Below, one piece after another: positions 27,578 through 35,744 of a DNA stretch of 64,000 nucleotides. The notes under the pieces were generated by a model. The model had not been told where the DNA came from and did not search any database. It saw only the letters and a list, made by a program, of their open reading frames with translations. Position 1 is the first letter of the stretch; each line of letters opens with the position of its first letter. The position numbers and the translations under genes were made by a program. The stretch is from Paenibacillus sp. A3 (lineage in GTDB: Bacteria; Bacillota; Bacilli; Paenibacillales; NBRC-103111): positions 22,749 through 86,748 of the forward strand of contig NZ_JTHN01000182.1 in the NCBI RefSeq assembly GCF_001399685.1. Direction: 5' to 3'.

Positions 27578-30208
27578 ATGAACCCAATGAAAGCAAGTGA
27601 AATTCGCGCAAAATGGTTGAAGTTTTTTGAAAGCAAGGGGCACACGATCGAGCCCAGCGCTCCGCTCGTGCCGCACAACGATCCGTCGCTGCTCTGGATC
27701 AACGCTGGCATGGCGCCGCTGAAGCCGTATTTCGACGGCCGCGTCGTCCCGGAAAATCCGCGGATCGCGAACTCGCAGAAGTGTATCCGCACGAACGATA
27801 TTGAGAACGTCGGTAAAACGCGCCGTCACCATACGTTCTTTGAAATGCTCGGCAATTTCTCCATCGGCGATTATTTCAAGGAGGAAGCGATCACTTGGGC
27901 CTGGGAGTTTCTGACGAGCCCCGAGTGGATCGGCTTCGACCCGAACCGGTTGTCCGTCACGGTATATCCCGAGGATACCGAAGCGTTCGAACTGTGGAAT
28001 AAAAAGATCGGACTGCCGGAGGAGCGCATCTACAAGCTGCAGGACAATTTCTGGGACATCGGCGAAGGTCCTTGCGGCCCGTGTACGGAAATTTTCTACG
28101 ACCGCGGCGACAAGTACGGCGATCTCAGCGATCCCGAGTGCTGGCCGGGCGGAGAGAACGAGCGCTTCCTTGAAGTATGGAACCTTGTCTTCTCGCAGTT
28201 TAACCATAATAAGGACGGCAGCTATACGCCGCTCCCGAACAAAAACATCGATACCGGCGCCGGCCTGGAGCGTTTCGCTTCCATTCTGCAGGATGTCGAT
28301 TCGAACTTCGATACCGATCTGTTCCAGCCGATCATTCAAAAGACGGCCCAGCTTGCCGGCGTGACTTACAAGCAAAACGAAGAGTACGACGTGGCGCTGA
28401 AAGTAATCGCCGACCACATCCGTACGGTTGCCTTCTCGGTCGGCGATGGCGTGCTTCCGTCCAACGAGGGCCGCGGCTACGTCATCCGCCGTTTGCTCCG
28501 CCGTGCGGTGCGGTACGGCAAGGTACTTGGTATGGACAAGCCGTTCCTGTATACGCTGACTCCGATTGTCGGCGAGGTGATGGGCGTCTACTATCCGGAA
28601 GTGGTCGAAAAACGCGAATTCATCGAGAAGATCATCCGCATCGAGGAGGAGCGCTTCCACGAGACGCTGTCCGACGGCCTTGCGATTTTGGCCGAAATGG
28701 TCGACAAAGCCCGCAACGAAGGCAGCACGGTCATCAGCGGCCCGGATGCCTTCAAGCTGTACGATACGTATGGCTTCCCGTTCGATCTGACCGAGGATTT
28801 CGCTGCCGAGAAAGGAATGACGGTCGACCGCGAAGGCTTCGATCAAGCGATGCAGGAGCAGCGCGATCGTGCCCGCGAGGCCCGCAAAGAGACTGACAGC
28901 ATGAAGGTACAGGGCGGTCCGCTGGCCGATTTCACGGTTAAAAGCGAGTTTGTTGGATATACTGATTTGGTAACTGCTGCTAAAGTGATCGCGGTCGTGC
29001 ATGAGAATCAGTTTGTCGATTTGGTCGGAACGGGCGAGACGTGCCAGGTGATTTTGGACCAAACCCCGTTCTATGCCGAGAGCGGCGGTCAGGTCAGCGA
29101 CCACGGATATATTACCGCAGGCGATACGGTGCTCAAGGTTGAGGACGTGGGCAAGGCGCCGCACGGCCAGCACGTGCATACGGTTGTCGTGGAAGCGGGC
29201 GTGCTGCGCAAGGGCGACACCGTTCAGGCAACGGTAACGCAGAATGTGCGTGAAGATATTATTAAAAATCATACGGCTACCCACCTGCTGCACAAAGCGC
29301 TCAAAGAAGTGCTCGGCGAGCACGTGAACCAAGCCGGATCGCTGGTTGCGCCCGAGCGCCTGCGCTTCGACTTCTCGCACTTCGGCAGCATTTCCGCAGA
29401 AGAGCTGCAGGATATCGAGCAGCGGGTCAACGCGCAAATTTGGAAGAGCATCGAAGTCGAAATTTCGCTCAAACCGATTGCCGAGGCCAAGGCCATGGGG
29501 GCTATGGCGCTCTTTGGCGAAAAATACGGCGACATCGTCCGCGTCGTGCAAGTCGGCGGCTACAGCCTGGAGCTGTGCGGCGGCTGCCACGTGCGGAACA
29601 CGAGCCAGATCGGCTTGTTCAAAATCGTCAGCGAGTCGGGGATCGGCTCCGGCGTGCGCCGGATCGAAGCGACGACGGGACGGAACGCCTATCAATATTT
29701 GGACGGGCAACTGCAACTGCTGCGCGATGCGGCAAGCCTGCTGAAATCGAACATCGGCGACGTGCCGAAGCGGATCGACGGCTTGTTTGCACAGCTTAAG
29801 GAAGTATCGCGCGAGAACGAATCGCTCAAAGCGAAGCTGAGCGGCATTGAAGCGGGTTCTTTGACCGATCAGGCGAAAACGGTGGACGGCGTAACGATGC
29901 TTGCCGCTCAGGTGAGCGCAGGCGATATGGAGACGCTCCGCAATATTGTCGATCAGATGAAGACGAAGCTCGGCTCGGCCGTGATCGTGCTCGGAGCCGC
30001 TGCGGAGGATAAGGTCAATCTGGTTGCGGCCGTTACCCCGGATCTGGTGTCGAAGGGCTACCACGCAGGCAAGCTGATCAAGGAAGTCGCTGCTCGCTGC
30101 GGCGGCAGCGGCGGCGGCCGTCCGGACATGGCGCAAGCCGGCGGCAAGGACGCTTCCAAGCTGCAGGAAGCGCTGCAAAGCGTGGAGCAGCTCGTCGCGG
30201 CAAAATAA
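27578..30208 (+). CDS. alaS: Alanyl-tRNA synthetase
   Basis: An 876-residue class II synthetase of normal length. The aminoacylation core begins with [10 protein letters not shown] and [20 protein letters not shown] and contains the motif 2 arginine in [19 protein letters not shown]. The editing domain carries [11 protein letters not shown] and the zinc-binding partner CGGCHV, both intact, so mischarged Ser/Gly should be cleared. A C-terminal C-Ala/DHHA1 module ends the protein ([16 protein letters not shown]). The ATG at 27578 gives an N-terminus matching B. subtilis AlaS and has GGGAGGA upstream. Expression is controlled by the T-box. A very long antisense frame within it is a codon-usage shadow. 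Confidence 0.97.
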   Translation: MNPMKASEIRAKWLKFFESKGHTIEPSAPLVPHNDPSLLWINAGMAPLKPYFDGRVVPENPRIANSQKCIRTNDIENVGKTRRHHTFFEMLGNFSIGDYFKEEAITWAWEFLTSPEWIGFDPNRLSVTVYPEDTEAFELWNKKIGLPEERIYKLQDNFWDIGEGPCGPCTEIFYDRGDKYGDLSDPECWPGGENERFLEVWNLVFSQFNHNKDGSYTPLPNKNIDTGAGLERFASILQDVDSNFDTDLFQPIIQKTAQLAGVTYKQNEEYDVALKVIADHIRTVAFSVGDGVLPSNEGRGYVIRRLLRRAVRYGKVLGMDKPFLYTLTPIVGEVMGVYYPEVVEKREFIEKIIRIEEERFHETLSDGLAILAEMVDKARNEGSTVISGPDAFKLYDTYGFPFDLTEDFAAEKGMTVDREGFDQAMQEQRDRAREARKETDSMKVQGGPLADFTVKSEFVGYTDLVTAAKVIAVVHENQFVDLVGTGETCQVILDQTPFYAESGGQVSDHGYITAGDTVLKVEDVGKAPHGQHVHTVVVEAGVLRKGDTVQATVTQNVREDIIKNHTATHLLHKALKEVLGEHVNQAGSLVAPERLRFDFSHFGSISAEELQDIEQRVNAQIWKSIEVEISLKPIAEAKAMGAMALFGEKYGDIVRVVQVGGYSLELCGGCHVRNTSQIGLFKIVSESGIGSGVRRIEATTGRNAYQYLDGQLQLLRDAASLLKSNIGDVPKRIDGLFAQLKEVSRENESLKAKLSGIEAGSLTDQAKTVDGVTMLAAQVSAGDMETLRNIVDQMKTKLGSAVIVLGAAAEDKVNLVAAVTPDLVSKGYHAGKLIKEVAARCGGSGGGRPDMAQAGGKDASKLQEALQSVEQLVAAK

Positions 30209-30285
30209 TAATTTTGCCGTAAACAGGAATTTTTAGGATCGTGGCGAATAAGTCAGTATTGATCAATGCAGGGGGGTGCCTCTAA

Positions 30286-30549
30286 ATGAGTTCGATGGAT
30301 AAAACGATGAAGTTCAACGTAAAAGCGGAAGAGATCGAGACCTCACCCAAAGAAGTCATTCTAGCGGTGTACGACGCGCTGCAGGAGAAGGGGTACAATC
30401 CGATCAACCAAATCGTAGGCTATTTGCTCTCGGGCGACCCGGCTTACATTCCGCGTCACAACAATGCGCGCAGCATCATCCGCAAGCGGGAGCGGGACGA
30501 ATTGATCGAGGAACTGGTTCGTTCCTACTTGCAGCACTATAAATCCTAA
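30286..30549 (+). CDS. ireB: IreB family regulatory phosphoprotein (UPF0297)
   Basis: An 87-residue protein matching the IreB/YrzL family almost throughout: [45 protein letters not shown] and [14 protein letters not shown]. IreB is a substrate of the Ser/Thr kinase IreK in Enterococcus; its Thr residues (here in DKTMKF and EIETSP) are in place. It lies between alaS and ruvX, as in B. subtilis (alaS-yrzL-yrrK). The gap to ruvX is unusually large and structured. Confidence 0.93.
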   Translation: MSSMDKTMKFNVKAEEIETSPKEVILAVYDALQEKGYNPINQIVGYLLSGDPAYIPRHNNARSIIRKRERDELIEELVRSYLQHYKS

Positions 30550-30603
30550 AGTCCGGTGAATGCTGCGGAGGGGCGGAATCGTTCTGGAGAAGCGTTAGCG
30601 GTC

Positions 30604-30719
30604 GCCTTTGTCTCCGGATTCTAACCTCTCAAAAGGTTATCTGATCCAAGAATCCGGAGCCGGGGTCCCCGCAAAGTAGTCGATTTTACTTCTTGGATTG
30701 GACTTCACTTTGTGGGGGA
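30604..30719. repeat. Intergenic element with mutually exclusive hairpins (ireB-ruvX)
   Basis: CTCCGGATTCT (30612-30622) pairs perfectly with AGAATCCGGAG (30649-30659), enclosing a smaller hairpin AACCT/AGGTT. ATCCAAGAA (30644-30652) can instead pair with TTCTTGGAT (30690-30698). TCCCCGCAAAGT (30666-30677) pairs with ACTTTGTGGGGGA (30707-30719). The first two pairings share 30649-30652, so they exclude each other. This could be a transcribed regulatory RNA or a dispersed palindromic repeat. Confidence 0.6.
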
Positions 30720-30798
30720 GAGCAGCGATCGGAAGGATGATCCGCTCACGCAGCAAGCCTATTATTCAACGGACTTAGCCACCAGACTGGAGAACCTA

Positions 30799-31221
30799 AT
30801 GCGCTTGATGGGATTGGATTACGGGGACAAAACGATCGGCGTCGCCGTCAGCGACGAGCTCGGTTGGACCGCGCAGGGGCTTGAAGTGATCCGGAGAACG
30901 ACCGAGGAGCGCGATATGGCCCGCCTCCGGGAGCTTATCGCGCAATACAGCGTCACGGAAATCGTCGTAGGCCTGCCGAAAAACATGAACAACACGATCG
31001 GTCCGCGTGGAGAAATTTGTATCGCATTTTCAGAGCAATTGAATGAAACCCTACAATTGCCGGTGCATTTGTGGGATGAAAGGCTGACAACCGCCTCCGC
31101 CCAGCGCACGCTGCTGGAGGCGGACGTCAGCCGCAAGAAACGAAAGCAGGTCATCGACAAGATGGCGGCTGCGCTCATTTTGCAAGGATATATGGATGCC
31201 CAATCCAACTCGAAGAGGTGA
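30799..31221 (+). CDS. ruvX: RuvX/YqgF family nuclease
   Basis: A 140-residue RNase H-fold protein; family members act as Holliday junction resolvase-like nucleases and in pre-16S rRNA 5' processing. The motifs GLDYGDKTIGVAVSD (catalytic Asp), VVGLPKNMNNTIG and WDERLTTASA are intact. The frame is open from 30712, but the ATG at 30799 (MRLMGLDYG) is preceded by GGAG at 30789-30792 and matches family length (~138). DUF1292 follows 6 bp later. Confidence 0.94.
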   Translation: MRLMGLDYGDKTIGVAVSDELGWTAQGLEVIRRTTEERDMARLRELIAQYSVTEIVVGLPKNMNNTIGPRGEICIAFSEQLNETLQLPVHLWDERLTTASAQRTLLEADVSRKKRKQVIDKMAAALILQGYMDAQSNSKR

Positions 31222-31227
31222 AAAACG

Positions 31228-31554
31228 GTGACAGATAAAGACCAAAATTCCAATCAGGAACAACTGCAGGAAGAGCCCGAAATTATTTACATTCCCGATG
31301 AGGAAGGCAACGAAGAAGAGTTCGAAGTCATCATGCATTTCAAAGTGGACGGCTCGGATAAAAAGTACATGATGGTTGTTCCTGTCGATGCCGACGAGGA
31401 ATCCGACGAAGTGTACGCGTTCCGCTATGAAGAAGACGGCGACGATCTGCAGTTGTACACGATTGAGGACGAAGAAGAATGGAATATCGTGGAGGAAACG
31501 TTCAACACGCTGATGGACCAATACGACGACGAGGAAGAAGAATCGTCCAAGTAA
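31228..31554 (+). CDS. yrzB: DUF1292 protein (YrzB-like)
   Basis: A 108-residue, very acidic cytoplasmic protein with the DUF1292 core EEFEVIMHFKVDGSDKKYMMVVP and EVYAFRYEEDGDDLQLYTIEDEEEW. It begins with GTG. In B. subtilis yrzB lies between yrrK (ruvX) and mltG, exactly the position seen here. Its function is unknown; acidic residues make up much of both ends. A second DUF1292 gene follows directly. Confidence 0.88.
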   Translation: MTDKDQNSNQEQLQEEPEIIYIPDEEGNEEEFEVIMHFKVDGSDKKYMMVVPVDADEESDEVYAFRYEEDGDDLQLYTIEDEEEWNIVEETFNTLMDQYDDEEEESSK

Positions 31555-31611
31555 AACGGCGACCGGTCTCCCGTCCGGGAGGCGGGCCGTTTGCATAAGG
31601 AGGCTGGAACG

Positions 31612-31920
31612 TTGAATCCGAATATGGCAGCGACGCCGACCCGTCAGTTGCGGGAAACGTTCGGAGATGATATTATTTTGTATGACGAAGAGCAGGAATC
31701 CGTCGTCTATCGTATCGTCTCCGAATTGATCCTGGGCGATCAAGGGTACGCGATGCTTGAAAAAGCGAAGCCGGGCAAGGAAGACGAACCGGAAATTTAC
31801 CGTGTGACACGGAAAGATGACGGGGAGCTTGAGCTTGAAACGATCGAAGACGACGATGAATGGGAAAACGTCTCCGAGCTTTTCGACGAGTTGACTTTTC
31901 CGGCTGACGAACAGTTGTAA
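31612..31920 (+). CDS. Second DUF1292 protein
   Basis: A 102-residue paralog or divergent copy of the preceding gene, with DDIILYDEEQESVVYRIVSELILGD and YRVTRKDDGELELETIEDDDEWE as the DUF1292 core. It starts at a TTG 8 bases after AAGGAGG (31597-31603); an ATG at 31624 would be too far. The tandem arrangement suggests duplication with divergence: the first copy is Glu/Asp-rich with long acidic tails, this one is not. A terminator at 31948 ends the unit before mltG. Confidence 0.82.
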   Translation: MNPNMAATPTRQLRETFGDDIILYDEEQESVVYRIVSELILGDQGYAMLEKAKPGKEDEPEIYRVTRKDDGELELETIEDDDEWENVSELFDELTFPADEQL

Positions 31921-31947
31921 TGTACAACTTTTTTCTGAAGGAAGCCT

Positions 31948-31971
31948 GAGCGGAGATGATCCGCTCTTTTT
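31948..31971 (+). terminator. Rho-independent terminator before mltG
   Basis: GAGCGGA (31948-31954) pairs with TCCGCTC (31960-31966), followed by T5. Confidence 0.8.
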
Positions 31972-32005
31972 CGTTTGTTTGCGGAGATGTAAAAGGAGCG
32001 GCGCC

Positions 32006-33064
32006 GTGAAACGGGTATGGATTTGGGGAACAATAGGAATTGTTGCAATGGTGGCCGGAGCCGGGACAGGGTTTGGTTGGTATGTCACCCGCTCGCTTCA
32101 GCCGATGCCGGCTGCGGAGACGGAGCAGCGCATCTCGCTGCCGCCGGGCGCCGGAACGGGGCAGCTCGTGGCCGAGCTGGAGAGCAAGGGCATTATTCGC
32201 AGCGCCCGCGTTTTTACGTGGTACTTGAAATACAAGCAGGAAGGCGGCCGCTTCCAAGCGGGCGAGTACGCCATGACGCCCGGGCTGTCGCCGGATGAGA
32301 TTATCGACCGCCTGAACCAGGGAGATACGGTTAAAGAAGTCGGCATCCGGCTGACGGTGCCTGAGGGCTTTACCGTGCGTCAGATCGCGGAAAAGCTGCA
32401 GCAGCAGGAAGGCATTGACTTGAAGCAGTTCACGAATCTTGTCCAAAGCTACAAGGGGCCGGAAGGCTCCGCAGCCGCGCAAATTCCAGCCGATGCGTCC
32501 TTGCGGTCCCGTCTCGAAGGATATTTGTTCCCGGAAACGTACGAATGGAAAAAGGGTACGAGTCCGCAAGAGATGATCGAGACGATGACGCAAGAGCTCG
32601 ACAAGAGGCTTGGGCAGCTGCCGCAGGATTGGAAGCAGACCTTGGCCCACCGCGGCTTGACCGTACATCAGATGCTGACGCTGGCCTCGCTCATTGAGCG
32701 CGAGGTTGTTGTCGAAGACGAGCGCGCGCTCGTCAGCGGCGTTATTCATAACCGCTTAAAGCAGGGCATGCCGCTGCAAATCGATGCGACCGTGCAGTAT
32801 TTGTTCGACAAGCCGAAGGAACGGCTGTTTGAGAAGGATTTGCAGATCCAAAGTCCTTATAATACGTATTTGAATAAAGGGCTGCCGCCCGGACCAATTG
32901 CCAGTCCGAGCCTCGCCTCGATCAAAGCGGCGATTTATCCGGCAGATACCAAATATTTGTTTTATGTAACCAAAAAGGACGGAAGCAAGGCGCATTTGTT
33001 TGCGGAAACGTTCGAACAGCATAAGAAGAATATCGCGGAGAGCGCCAAGAGCGCCAAGCCGTAG
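32006..33064 (+). CDS. mltG: Endolytic peptidoglycan transglycosylase MltG
   Basis: A 352-residue membrane-anchored enzyme that cleaves nascent glycan strands and sets their length. One N-terminal membrane helix (about 5-25) is followed by a LysM-like segment (PEGFTVRQIAEKLQQ, about 119-133). The YceG catalytic domain contains the catalytic Glu231 in TLASLIEREV, and GLPPGPIASPSLASIKAAIYP is the substrate-binding loop. The start is a GTG at 32006, 8 bases after AAAGGAG. In B. subtilis mltG (yrrL) is followed by yrrM and then yrrN/yrrO; here the U32 genes follow directly. Confidence 0.94.
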   Translation: MKRVWIWGTIGIVAMVAGAGTGFGWYVTRSLQPMPAAETEQRISLPPGAGTGQLVAELESKGIIRSARVFTWYLKYKQEGGRFQAGEYAMTPGLSPDEIIDRLNQGDTVKEVGIRLTVPEGFTVRQIAEKLQQQEGIDLKQFTNLVQSYKGPEGSAAAQIPADASLRSRLEGYLFPETYEWKKGTSPQEMIETMTQELDKRLGQLPQDWKQTLAHRGLTVHQMLTLASLIEREVVVEDERALVSGVIHNRLKQGMPLQIDATVQYLFDKPKERLFEKDLQIQSPYNTYLNKGLPPGPIASPSLASIKAAIYPADTKYLFYVTKKDGSKAHLFAETFEQHKKNIAESAKSAKP

Positions 33065-33097
33065 CTTTACAATGTGAGGAGAAGGTGAGCAGGGCAC

Positions 33098-34039
33098 ATG
33101 AAAAAACCGGAACTGTTGATTTCGGCCGGATCATCGGCAGAAGCGGAGCGGTATATCGAGGCAGGGGCGGACGCCGTCCTCGTAGGCGAGCACCGGTTCG
33201 GCTTGCGGCTGCCGGGGGAAGTGACGGCAGAAGAGCTGGCATCGCTCGTTTCATGGGCGCATGAACATGGAGCGAAAGTATACTCAGCCGTCAACAATAT
33301 TATGGACAACGACTTGCTGCCTGAGCTGGAAAAGTATGTAGGCCGGCTGCAGCAAGCGGGCGTCGACGGCATCGTCTTCGGCGATCCGGCCGTACTGATG
33401 GCTGTTCGCGGCTTCGCACCCGGCATGCGTTTGCATTGGAATGCGGAGATGACCTCCACCAACTACGCGACGGCTAGCTATTGGGCAAGCAAAGGGGCGG
33501 CCCGCATGGTGCTGGCCCGCGAGCTGAACCTGGAGGAGACTCTGGAAATTGCGCGCCAGCTTGAAGGTTCGATGGAAGTCGAAGTTCAGGTTCACGGCAT
33601 TACGAATATATATCATTCGAAGCGGAGCCTGCTGACCAATTACAAGGAGCATCAGGGGCGTCCGCAAGAGCTTGAAAAGCTGGAGCTCGATAAAGAGGAA
33701 GGATTGTTCCTGATCGAGCAGGAGCGGCCGAACGAACGATATCCGATCTACGAGGATGCGAACGGCACGCATATCATGAGCTCGGACGACATCTGTATGC
33801 TGGATAGCCTGCACGAGCTGATGGAAGGCGGCATCGACAGCTTCAAACTGGAGGCGCTCCTGAAGTCGCCGGAGTATAATGAAGCGGTTGTGCGCGGTTA
33901 CCGGCAAGCAATAGACGCATATATGGCGAATCCGGACGGCTACGAGTTTCAAGAGGAGTGGCTGGATGCCATCCGCGCGCTGCAAGACGAACGGCGCGAG
34001 CTGACGTACGGATTCTTTTTCAAAGAGCAGGTTTATTAA
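33098..34039 (+). CDS. trhP1: U32 family protein, YrrN/TrhP1-like
   Basis: A 313-residue TIM-barrel protein of the peptidase U32 family. By homology to B. subtilis YrrN it would be one half of a two-protein system that hydroxylates U34 in certain tRNAs (ho5U). LISAGSSAEAERYIEAGADAVLVGEHRFGLR and AVNNIMDNDLLPELEKYVG match the N-terminal half of the family. It lacks the Cys-rich motif found in the partner, as expected for the first subunit. AGGAGAAGG precedes the ATG. The partner gene follows 33 bp downstream. Confidence 0.88.
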   Translation: MKKPELLISAGSSAEAERYIEAGADAVLVGEHRFGLRLPGEVTAEELASLVSWAHEHGAKVYSAVNNIMDNDLLPELEKYVGRLQQAGVDGIVFGDPAVLMAVRGFAPGMRLHWNAEMTSTNYATASYWASKGAARMVLARELNLEETLEIARQLEGSMEVEVQVHGITNIYHSKRSLLTNYKEHQGRPQELEKLELDKEEGLFLIEQERPNERYPIYEDANGTHIMSSDDICMLDSLHELMEGGIDSFKLEALLKSPEYNEAVVRGYRQAIDAYMANPDGYEFQEEWLDAIRALQDERRELTYGFFFKEQVY

Positions 34040-34072
34040 TACGATCTGAAGATATAAGCGAGGTGGAATAGA

Positions 34073-35362
34073 ATGACATTGTTGAAGCAAGAGCTGCTCG
34101 GCAAGCGAGTGCGGTTCGAGAAACCTGAGCTGCTCGCGCCGGCCGGCAGCTTGGAAAAGCTGAAGTTCGCCGTTCATTACGGGGCGGATGCGGTTTATAT
34201 CGGCGGGCAGCAATACGGGCTCAGGTCGAACGCGGACAACTTCACCTTTGAGGAAATGCGGGAAGGGGTCGAGTTTGCGGAGAAATACGGCGCGAAAGTA
34301 TTCGTCGCGACGAATATTTATGCCCACAATGAAGATTTGTCGGGCCTGGAAGATTATCTTCGCGGCATTCAGGATGCCGGTGTGCATGCGATTATCGTGG
34401 CGGACCCGATTATTATCGAGACGTGCAAGCGCGCGGCTCCGAAGCTGGAAATTCACCTGAGCACCCAGCAGTCCACGATGAACCGGCAGGCCGTGCAGTT
34501 CTGGAAAGAAGAAGGCATTGACCGGGTCGTGCTTGCCCGCGAGGCAACCATGGAAGAAATCGTCGAGATCAAGACGCACGTCGATATGGAGATCGAAGTG
34601 TTCGTCCATGGGGCGATGTGCAGCTCCTATTCGGGACGGTGCGTGCTGTCGAACCATTTTACGGACCGCGACTCGAACCGCGGCGGCTGTTCGCAGTCCT
34701 GCCGCTGGAAATATGATCTGTTTACTACCGAGGAAGAGCTGAACGGACCGCAGATCGGCATTAAGGAAATTCCGCTGTTCCAAGCGGGCGACAATCCGTT
34801 CTCGATGAGCTCGAAGGATCTGTGCATGATCGAGCACGTTCCCGAGCTGATTCGCGCCGGCGTCGACAGCTTCAAAATCGAAGGCCGTATGAAGAGCGTT
34901 CACTATGTCGCCACGGTCGTCAATGCATACCGTCAGGCCATCGACTCGTATTTTGCCGATCCGGAGCATTACGAGATGAAGCCGGAATGGCTGTATGAGA
35001 TTCAGAAAGCGGCTAACCGTCCGCTCAATACCGGGTTTTTCTATGACCGTCCGGGGCACGAGGACCACATCTTCGAGCCCGAGGACAAAGCGGCTCCGTA
35101 CGATTTTGTCGGCGTTGTGATGGGTTACGACGAAGCGACGCAGACCGCGCTCATCCAGCAGCGGAACCATTTTAAGCCAGGGCAGGAAGTGGAGTTCTTC
35201 GGTCCGAAGGGCACGTTCTTCAAGCAGGCGGTGGGCGAGCTGCAGGATGAAGAGGGCAAAATTCTCGACGCTGCGCGGCATCCGCTGCAGCTCATCCGGA
35301 TGAAGGTCGAGCAGCCGGTCCGTCCCTTTGATATGATGCGCAAAAAAATGAGAAATTCGTAA
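34073..35362 (+). CDS. trhP2: U32 family protein, YrrO/TrhP2-like
   Basis: A 429-residue U32 protein with the complete family signature VFVHGAMCSSYSGRCVLSN and GGCSQSCRWKY, whose cysteines are thought to hold an Fe-S cluster. N-terminal landmarks are KPELLAPAGSLEKLKFAVHYGADAV. A C-terminal beta-barrel-like extension (about 330-429) follows. With its neighbour it should form the prephenate-dependent 5-hydroxyuridine (TrhP) system, which in B. subtilis feeds the methylase TrmR. A terminator follows at 35393. The methylase gene trmR (yrrM) is not in the usual place. Confidence 0.9.
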   Translation: MTLLKQELLGKRVRFEKPELLAPAGSLEKLKFAVHYGADAVYIGGQQYGLRSNADNFTFEEMREGVEFAEKYGAKVFVATNIYAHNEDLSGLEDYLRGIQDAGVHAIIVADPIIIETCKRAAPKLEIHLSTQQSTMNRQAVQFWKEEGIDRVVLAREATMEEIVEIKTHVDMEIEVFVHGAMCSSYSGRCVLSNHFTDRDSNRGGCSQSCRWKYDLFTTEEELNGPQIGIKEIPLFQAGDNPFSMSSKDLCMIEHVPELIRAGVDSFKIEGRMKSVHYVATVVNAYRQAIDSYFADPEHYEMKPEWLYEIQKAANRPLNTGFFYDRPGHEDHIFEPEDKAAPYDFVGVVMGYDEATQTALIQQRNHFKPGQEVEFFGPKGTFFKQAVGELQDEEGKILDAARHPLQLIRMKVEQPVRPFDMMRKKMRNS

Positions 35363-35392
35363 ATGGCCGCGGCATAGCCACTGCTTGACGAC

Positions 35393-35420
35393 GCTCCGTC
35401 CCTTGGGACGGGGCTTTTTT
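35393..35420 (+). terminator. Rho-independent terminator after the U32 genes
   Basis: GCTCCGTCCC (35393-35402) pairs with GGGACGGGGC (35405-35414, one G-U), followed by T6. Confidence 0.85.
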
Positions 35421-35744
35421 GCATTTGCAGGAGATTTATCCCGGTGCGCATAGTCGGCCCAATGACCTAATTATGCGTCTTTGGTCATGTGATCGTATTT
35501 TTTGTTTAAATATCTATAACATTTTACCTACTTGGTCCCGATATAGATAAAGATACTCTTTTTTATTAAATAAAAATTTATATATTTCGTAAGACGATTA
35601 TGAATTAAGGCGGTGGAACTAATATTTTTTCGATCGCAATCCAATGAGCTAAAGGGATTTTGATATTTCATGTCGAATACCAAGATTAACCGGTCAAATG
35701 CTTGCATACTTATCAAACTAATACATATCTAGGTGGTGTTTCCT
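35421..35744. other. AT-rich intergenic region, chemoreceptor promoter region
   Basis: This 324-base gap is markedly AT-rich relative to its neighbours and holds no gene. A chemoreceptor promoter of the SigD type (TAAA, 15 bases, GCCGATAT) was looked for; TAAA at 35650-35653 followed by GTCGAATA has 18-base spacing and is a poor match. A TTGCAT at 35703 with a weak -10 is another option. I cannot assign the promoter. Confidence 0.3.

Noticed and set aside
27554..30178. 874-residue minus-strand open frame across alaS
   Set aside because: It is a mirror of the alaS reading frame, has no recognisable domain and no ribosome site; alaS itself is strongly supported.
30540..30800. 6S RNA or tRNA in the ireB-ruvX gap
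   Set aside because: Hairpins do not form a cloverleaf and no conserved tRNA loops or 6S-like central bulge are apparent.
33284..35281. 665-residue minus-strand open frame across the two U32 genes
   Set aside because: Antisense shadow arising from codon bias; no domains recognised.
35421..35744. SigD (flagellar) promoter for the chemoreceptor
   Set aside because: TAAA and a GCCGATAT-like element do not occur at 15-base spacing.
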